From NCBI GenBank assembly GCA_021785115.1, contig JAJYGO010000387.1:3202-12027 (forward strand): 8,826 nt of DNA, in the 5' to 3' direction. The notes beneath the pieces are model-generated. The model saw only the letters and a list, made by a program, of their open reading frames with translations. It did no database searches and was not told where the DNA came from. The translations under genes and the position numbers were made by a program. Source of the stretch: Chloroflexota bacterium (lineage in GTDB: Bacteria > Chloroflexota > Limnocylindria > Limnocylindrales > CSP1-4). How positions within the stretch are numbered: position 1 is the first letter of the stretch; each line of letters opens with the position of its first letter. This document shows, piece by piece, positions 4,855 through 8,826 of the stretch.

Positions 4855-6683
4855 GACACCACGGCGGTAGTGCCAGAAGCGTGGCATCAGGGGCGGACCA
4901 ACGGGACGGCCAGCACGGTCAGGTCATCGTGCTCTTTGCGTTCTCGCTTGTCGCGCTGTTGCTGGTCGTGGCTCTCGTGCTCGACGTCGCCCGTGCCTAC
5001 GCCGCACTCCGGTACCAGAGCGGTGTGGCCGACGCCGCCGCGCTGGCCGGCGCACAGGACCTGCAGGATCTCGATGCGAGCGGCAATACAACGATGTCTG
5101 TCAGCACCGCGGACTACCCAGTCGCCCAGTGCGATGCTTACAACCTGCTCGTGCGGCAGCTCGCTGCTCCTCCACCTCCGGCCGTCCCGGCCACACTAGA
5201 TTGCACCAGCGCCACCGTTCTCAATGGCTTCGGTTGGTCGGCCACTACGACCACGTACACGGCCGTTGTCGGCAGCTACACCGTGCAGATCACGACACCG
5301 TATCCTCCGGCGTCGAACGGAGACCGGGCCGTGAAGGTCGGGATCAGACAGACCAACTTCGGGCTCACCTTCGGCAACGCGGTCTGCCTCTTGCCGGGCA
5401 GCGGATGCGTCTCCGGAGCGCCGTCGTGGAGTCCGGCGGTCGCGTCCGTGGCCGGCGGCGGGTTCGGGGGGCAGTACGCGGTGGTGACGCTGCGGGGCAG
5501 CCACTGGCTCAAGAAGCAGGACGCGAACTACGACGACATTACACTGACCGGCGGTTCGACCTTGAATGTCGTCCAGGGCGACGTCGGGACGAATACGGAT
5601 CTGGTCACGAACGGGTGTGGGACGAGCTCGGCCTCAGCGCTCATCTTGGCGTCTGGGGCCAAGCTGGACCATTACGATGACATCTCCGTCACCTGGTGCA
5701 ACCCTGTTCCCAAGGACCACGTGATCCAATTCCCAGTCCCCGACCCGGACTACTGGGCGACCGCATCGTCAGCGCTCAGCTCGACGCCCCCCACGTACAG
5801 TACGGCTAGTGCGGCGCAAGATGCTGGCTGCGCAAATGTCGGTGGCTCGGCCTCACCGGGTCTGACGCTGACGGACATAGGCAAGACATACAGCCCGGCG
5901 AACTGGCCTGGTCTCACAAAGGCTGGGGATCTCTCCACCACGAATACCGTCTGCTACAAACCCGGCATCTACACCTTCGATATCCACAACACCTCGAATA
6001 CGACAGTAGTGTTGCTAGAACCCGGGATGTACTGGTTCAACGCCGGATTGACGATGTACGGGCCGATGATTGGTGGCTACGCCGCCGATCAACCGGGCGT
6101 AACACTGGTGTTCCCAGAGGGATCGCAGTGCACCGCCACCGGTGGATCCGCTGCCTGCAACTTCGCTGGCAACAACTCTCCCTTGGTTGCGCTGAACATG
6201 GGCTCGTGCACACCGAGCTCGGTGGCCTCTTCCCCGCTCTGCGCCGAAACCTCTGGCGCCACGCCGGCGCCATCGTGGGACGCGACAACCAGCACATGGA
6301 CCGGATCACCTGTCGCGCAGGTGTCGTTCGCGGGGCCGCACGGCTCGACCATCACGGTGCCGGAGACGCTCATCGTCACTCACGATCCGGGCTGTTACGT
6401 GCAAGCAGATGCCACCGAGCCCACCAGTTGCTCCGACACGAGCAATAACGTCCTGAACATCCCGGGGGGCGGTTCCCTGTATGTGGCTGGCGTGCAGTAC
6501 GCACCCTCCGACAACGTGCACATTTCCGGCGGATCGGGGAGCAATGGAACCGTCGGGCAGATCATCGCGTGGACGGTGACGTACAACGGATCAGCCACCG
6601 TGAACGAGTTCTACCCCGGCAGCATCGGCAACATGGTCCTGCGTCTCGACACTGTCTGCTCTCCAGGGGCGGCGTGCCCGTAG
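4851..6683 (+). CDS. Large TadG-like surface protein with repetitive beta-rich passenger
   Basis: 610 residues; the ATG overlaps the upstream stop by 4 nt. HGQVIVLFAFSLVALLLVVALVLDVARAY (22-50) is the N-terminal anchor helix, followed by RYQSGVADAAALAGAQDL (54-71), the TadG-like signature. The exported part is rich in Ser, Thr, Gly and Asn. Phrases typical of beta-helical TadG-associated passengers appear: LTGGSTLNVVQGDVG (232-246), KPGIYTFDI and LLEPGMYWFNAGLTMYG (370-404), GVTLVFPEG (416-424), GGGSLYVAGVQYAPSDNVHISGG (539-561) and VGQIIAWTVTYNGSATV (568-584). It has 16 Cys, all after residue 93. This is much longer than the 358-residue minus-strand TadG-like protein. An exposed adhesive or sheath-like role is inferred. 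It uses many A/T-ending codons, unlike its neighbours, suggesting a different origin. Confidence 0.85.
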   Translation: MRHHGGSARSVASGADQRDGQHGQVIVLFAFSLVALLLVVALVLDVARAYAALRYQSGVADAAALAGAQDLQDLDASGNTTMSVSTADYPVAQCDAYNLLVRQLAAPPPPAVPATLDCTSATVLNGFGWSATTTTYTAVVGSYTVQITTPYPPASNGDRAVKVGIRQTNFGLTFGNAVCLLPGSGCVSGAPSWSPAVASVAGGGFGGQYAVVTLRGSHWLKKQDANYDDITLTGGSTLNVVQGDVGTNTDLVTNGCGTSSASALILASGAKLDHYDDISVTWCNPVPKDHVIQFPVPDPDYWATASSALSSTPPTYSTASAAQDAGCANVGGSASPGLTLTDIGKTYSPANWPGLTKAGDLSTTNTVCYKPGIYTFDIHNTSNTTVVLLEPGMYWFNAGLTMYGPMIGGYAADQPGVTLVFPEGSQCTATGGSAACNFAGNNSPLVALNMGSCTPSSVASSPLCAETSGATPAPSWDATTSTWTGSPVAQVSFAGPHGSTITVPETLIVTHDPGCYVQADATEPTSCSDTSNNVLNIPGGGSLYVAGVQYAPSDNVHISGGSGSNGTVGQIIAWTVTYNGSATVNEFYPGSIGNMVLRLDTVCSPGAACP

Positions 6684-6805
6684 CGCTCTGCTATGCACAG
6701 GGCGTCCGAGACGACGTCGAACACGCGCGAACCCTGACTTCGTACCCATCCGAGGCAGTACCGACGGGTAATGGCGCGACACCGCTCCTCCATCATGCTC
6801 GCCTC

Positions 6806-6982
6806 ATGACAAGGCGAATCGCCGCACTCCTGCTCTGGTTCTACGTCATCCTGGTGGCGTGGAACATCGTCGCTTTCATGACGGGGCAGAGCGTTCTGCT
6901 GGGGCCGGTCGTGGCCACGGCCGTGACGGCCGTGATCGCGGGCGACCCGATGCACAAGATCTGGACGCCCCGGCGTAGCTGA
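6806..6982 (+). CDS. Small two-helix membrane protein, unknown function
   Basis: 58 residues from ATG at 6806 to TGA at 6980-6982. A basic start (MTRR) is followed by a hydrophobic, Trp-containing helix (about 5-26, including LLLWFYVILVAWN) and a second helix (about 29-46). It ends in a polar tail, DPMHKIWTPRRS. Two short helices with both ends probably cytoplasmic suit a small integral membrane protein. I do not recognise a family. No Shine-Dalgarno sequence is visible, so it may be leaderless or weakly translated, which lowers confidence. It converges on the histidine kinase gene, whose stop is 11 bp away. The 122 bp between it and the TadG-like gene show no clear signal beyond a weak TACCC...GGGTA inverted repeat. 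Confidence 0.55.
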   Translation: MTRRIAALLLWFYVILVAWNIVAFMTGQSVLLGPVVATAVTAVIAGDPMHKIWTPRRS

Positions 6983-6998
6983 CCCGTTCGGGCTCAGC
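6978..6998. terminator. Possible bidirectional hairpin between convergent genes
   Basis: GCTGACCC and GGGCTCAGC pair around GTTC with one bulged C. The hairpin contains both stop codons (6980-6982 plus, 6994-6996 minus). It is short and has no U-tract, but no other signal separates these convergent genes. Confidence 0.35.
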
Positions 6999-8430
6999 CC
7001 TCCTCCGCGGCCTCGGCCGGGAGGGAGATGACGAAGGCGGCACCGCGGCCGGGCTCGGGCTCGGCCAGCTCCAGCTCGCCGCCCATCGCCCGGCACAGCT
7101 CGCGGGAGACGTAGAGGCCCAGGCCGCTGCCCTCGCCGGTGGGCCGCTCGGCGCCGCGCTCGAAGCGCCCGAACAGGCGCGTCCGGTCGGCCTCGTCCAC
7201 GCCCGGCCCGCGGTCCGCGATCGTGATCGTGAGCTCGCCGCCGGCCGGGTTCGCCACCACGCTCGCCTCGACGGGCCCGCGCCCCCCGTACCGCACGGCG
7301 TTGTCGAGCAGGGCCCACAGCACCTGGTCCAGCTGGTCGGGGTCGCCCAGGGCGAGCCAGCCCGCCGCCCGGTCGTCGAGGGCGAACGGCACGCCGTCGG
7401 CGCCCAGCGCCTCCCAGGTGCGCCGCACGCGCGGCGCGGGCGCGAACACCTCGAGCCTCGGCCGCAGGGCGCCCGACTCGATGCGGCTCACGGTGAGCAG
7501 CTGGCGCACCATGCGCGACAGGCGGTCGGCCTGCTCGGTGATGATCGAGAGGCGGCGGTCGGGCGACTCGGCCGCCAGCTGCTGCGCGTAGCCGCGGATG
7601 CTGGCGAGGGGCGTCTGGAGGTTGTGCGACACGCCCCGCAGGAAGTCGTCCTTGGCCTCGTCGAGGTCGCGCAGCTGGCGGTTCTGCCGCTCCACGCGCG
7701 CGTACAGCTGGGCGTTGCGGACGGCGGCCGCCACCTCGACCGCGAACAGCTCGAACAGGTCCTGGTCCGCGCGCTCCCAGGGCCGGGTCGCCGGCAGGTG
7801 GCCGATCGCGATCCCCTGCGCCTCGCCGTTGGCGACCAGGACGGCCCGGACGGGGATGGGCTCGCCCGGGACGGGCTCCTCGTAGGGGATCTCGCGGGGG
7901 TCGATCAGCAGGACCCGGCAGTCGATCATCCCGAACGCCTCGCGCGCCGCCTCGGCGGCTCGGGCGGCGAGGTGCTCGGGCGCCTCGCCGACGGTGGCGC
8001 TCTCCACGATGTCGAGCACGCGCCGGAGCTCGCGGGTGCGGCGCGCCAGGTCGCGCGCGAGGCGGCCGTGGCTCTCGGCCAGGCGGCTCAGCTCGTCGTC
8101 GCCGGGGAGCTCGGGGCTGGCGGGCTCCTCGCCGGCGGCGGCGCGCTCGACCGAGTCGGCGATCGCGCGCAGGGGCGACGACAGCTCCGCGGCGAGGATG
8201 AGCGCGAGCAGCAGCGCGAACGCCACGCCCACTGCCATCGCGAGCAGCAGGACGCGGGCCATGGTGGCGCCCGGGTCGGCGGTGTCCACGAACACCAGCG
8301 TCACGGCCCCGAAGCCGAGCACGGGCAGGATGCCCGCGGCGATCAGGGAGGCGGTCAGCCGGACCCGGTAGGGGACCCGCCCGGCCCGGTACCGGGGCGG
8401 CGACGGGTCGGGGCGGCGCGGGACGGTCAC
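6994..8430 (-). CDS. Membrane sensor histidine kinase with HAMP-like and GAF-like regions
   Basis: 478 residues. Two membrane helices (about 25-49 and 57-82) enclose only a few outer residues, so sensing is probably within the membrane or cytoplasm. A HAMP-like linker (about 81-136, SSPLRAIADSVERAAAG) is followed by a GAF-like region (about 140-245, ending FELFAVEVAAAVRNAQLYARVE). The HisKA segment, DDFLRGVSHNLQTPLASIRGY (261-281), has the phosphoacceptor His269. The ATPase domain shows LLDNAVRYG (N-box, 374-382), DRGPGV (G1, 406-411), LFGRFERG (F-box) and GEGSGLGLYVS (G2, 432-442). The residue after His269 is Asn where most HisKA kinases have Glu or Asp, and Gln replaces the usual Arg/Lys two further on. 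The GTG start overlaps the response-regulator stop by 4 nt (GTGA), so the pair is coupled. Stimulus and targets are unknown. Confidence 0.93.
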   Translation of the reverse strand: MTVPRRPDPSPPRYRAGRVPYRVRLTASLIAAGILPVLGFGAVTLVFVDTADPGATMARVLLLAMAVGVAFALLLALILAAELSSPLRAIADSVERAAAGEEPASPELPGDDELSRLAESHGRLARDLARRTRELRRVLDIVESATVGEAPEHLAARAAEAAREAFGMIDCRVLLIDPREIPYEEPVPGEPIPVRAVLVANGEAQGIAIGHLPATRPWERADQDLFELFAVEVAAAVRNAQLYARVERQNRQLRDLDEAKDDFLRGVSHNLQTPLASIRGYAQQLAAESPDRRLSIITEQADRLSRMVRQLLTVSRIESGALRPRLEVFAPAPRVRRTWEALGADGVPFALDDRAAGWLALGDPDQLDQVLWALLDNAVRYGGRGPVEASVVANPAGGELTITIADRGPGVDEADRTRLFGRFERGAERPTGEGSGLGLYVSRELCRAMGGELELAEPEPGRGAAFVISLPAEAAEEG

Positions 8431-8826
8431 GCGGGCTCGGCGCCGACGGCGCCCACCAGCCGGTAGCCGATGCCGCGCACGGTGAGCAGGTGGACGGGCT
8501 TGTTGGGGTCGGCCTCCACCTTCTGGCGGAGGCGCCGCATCGTGACCCAGACGTAGCTCGGGTCGGCGTCGTCGGTGTCGGCCCAGCCGCGCGCGAGGAG
8601 CGTCTCGGTGGTCACCGTCTGGCCCAGGTTGGCCGCCAGCGCGTACAGCAGGCGCGACTCGGTGGGCGTGAGCTGGACCGGCTCGCCGGCGACGATCGCC
8701 TCGCGGCGGTGCAGCTCGAGGGCCAGGTTGGGCCCGAGCACCAGGCGCTGGCGGGGGACGCGGTCGCCCATGCGGCGCAGGACGCGCGTGATCCGGGCCC
8801 GCAGCTCCGGGTAGTGGTACGGCTTG
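8427..8826 (-). CDS. OmpR/PhoB-family response regulator, C-terminal part (runs off right edge)
   Basis: The visible 132 residues begin at the conserved receiver-domain Lys (KPYHYPELRARITRVLRR), the end of the CheY-like domain. The phosphorylated Asp lies outside the window. After a short linker comes a complete winged-helix DNA-binding domain: LTPTESRLLYALAANLGQ, ETLLARGW, then the recognition helix region YVWVTMRRLRQKVE and the wing TVRGIGYRLV. This is the PhoB/OmpR type. An internal ATG at 8769-8771 could suggest a 114-residue protein, but the frame continues upstream in good receiver-domain sequence, so that is not the true start. It overlaps the kinase gene by 4 nt and is its evident partner. 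Its target promoters are not known; the TadE/TadG operons are only neighbours. Confidence 0.93.
   Translation of the reverse strand, partial: KPYHYPELRARITRVLRRMGDRVPRQRLVLGPNLALELHRREAIVAGEPVQLTPTESRLLYALAANLGQTVTTETLLARGWADTDDADPSYVWVTMRRLRQKVEADPNKPVHLLTVRGIGYRLVGAVGAEPA

Noticed and set aside
7624..8466. Plus-strand 280-codon frame opposite the kinase gene
   Set aside because: It is a GC-driven shadow with no domain. The kinase has every expected catalytic box on the other strand.
8427..8771. A stand-alone 114-residue DNA-binding protein
   Set aside because: The same frame continues to the window edge with typical receiver-domain end sequence, so the ATG at 8769-8771 is internal.

Overview
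The window is about 8.8 kb of very GC-rich bacterial DNA dominated by two sets of tight-adherence (Tad/Flp pilus-type) TadE/TadG-like surface proteins. The base composition, the OmpR-type regulator/kinase pair and the multiple TadE/TadG paralogues suit a GC-rich actinomycete-like bacterium (Actinomycetota, possibly Thermoleophilia). No rRNA or other marker gene is present, so that assignment is only an inference.

Layout, left to right. (1) 1-134, minus strand: the first 44 codons of a TadE-like protein that continues beyond the window. (2) 135-632: no convincing protein gene. It holds two ~74-bp imperfect direct repeats (81% identical, 260 bp apart) and two nearly identical perfect hairpins with a C(UUCG)G loop on the minus strand. 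On the minus strand these form a repeated order: hairpin, repeat, short spacer, ATG. (3) 633-3496, minus strand: a tightly coupled three-gene operon reading leftward: a TadE-like protein with two PKD domains (2279-3496), a TadE-like protein (1719-2279) and a TadG-like protein (633-1709). (4) 3497-4257: the divergent intergenic region. It has a candidate promoter and palindromes for the minus operon, a decayed IS256-family transposase fragment with a likely right-hand terminal repeat, and a palindrome plus Shine-Dalgarno sequence for the plus operon. (5) 4258-6683, plus strand: a second TadE/TadG pair, overlapping by 4 nt, clearly less GC-rich than its surroundings. (6) 6806-6982: a 58-residue two-helix membrane protein. 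(7) 6994-8826, minus strand: a membrane histidine kinase with a HAMP-like linker and a GAF-like region, translationally coupled to an OmpR-family response regulator whose start lies beyond the right edge.

Working picture. The TadE-like proteins carry an N-terminal prepilin-like segment (G, then E at +5 and F at +6) suited to TadV-type processing. The TadG-like proteins are anchored by one N-terminal helix and expose long, Cys-containing outer domains. None of the core Tad machinery (TadA ATPase, TadB/C, secretin, Flp pilin) lies in the window, so this looks like one edge of a Tad island or an accessory cluster. The right-hand two-component system may or may not control it. The lower GC of the plus-strand pair and the adjacent transposase relic suggest that this pair arrived by horizontal transfer.
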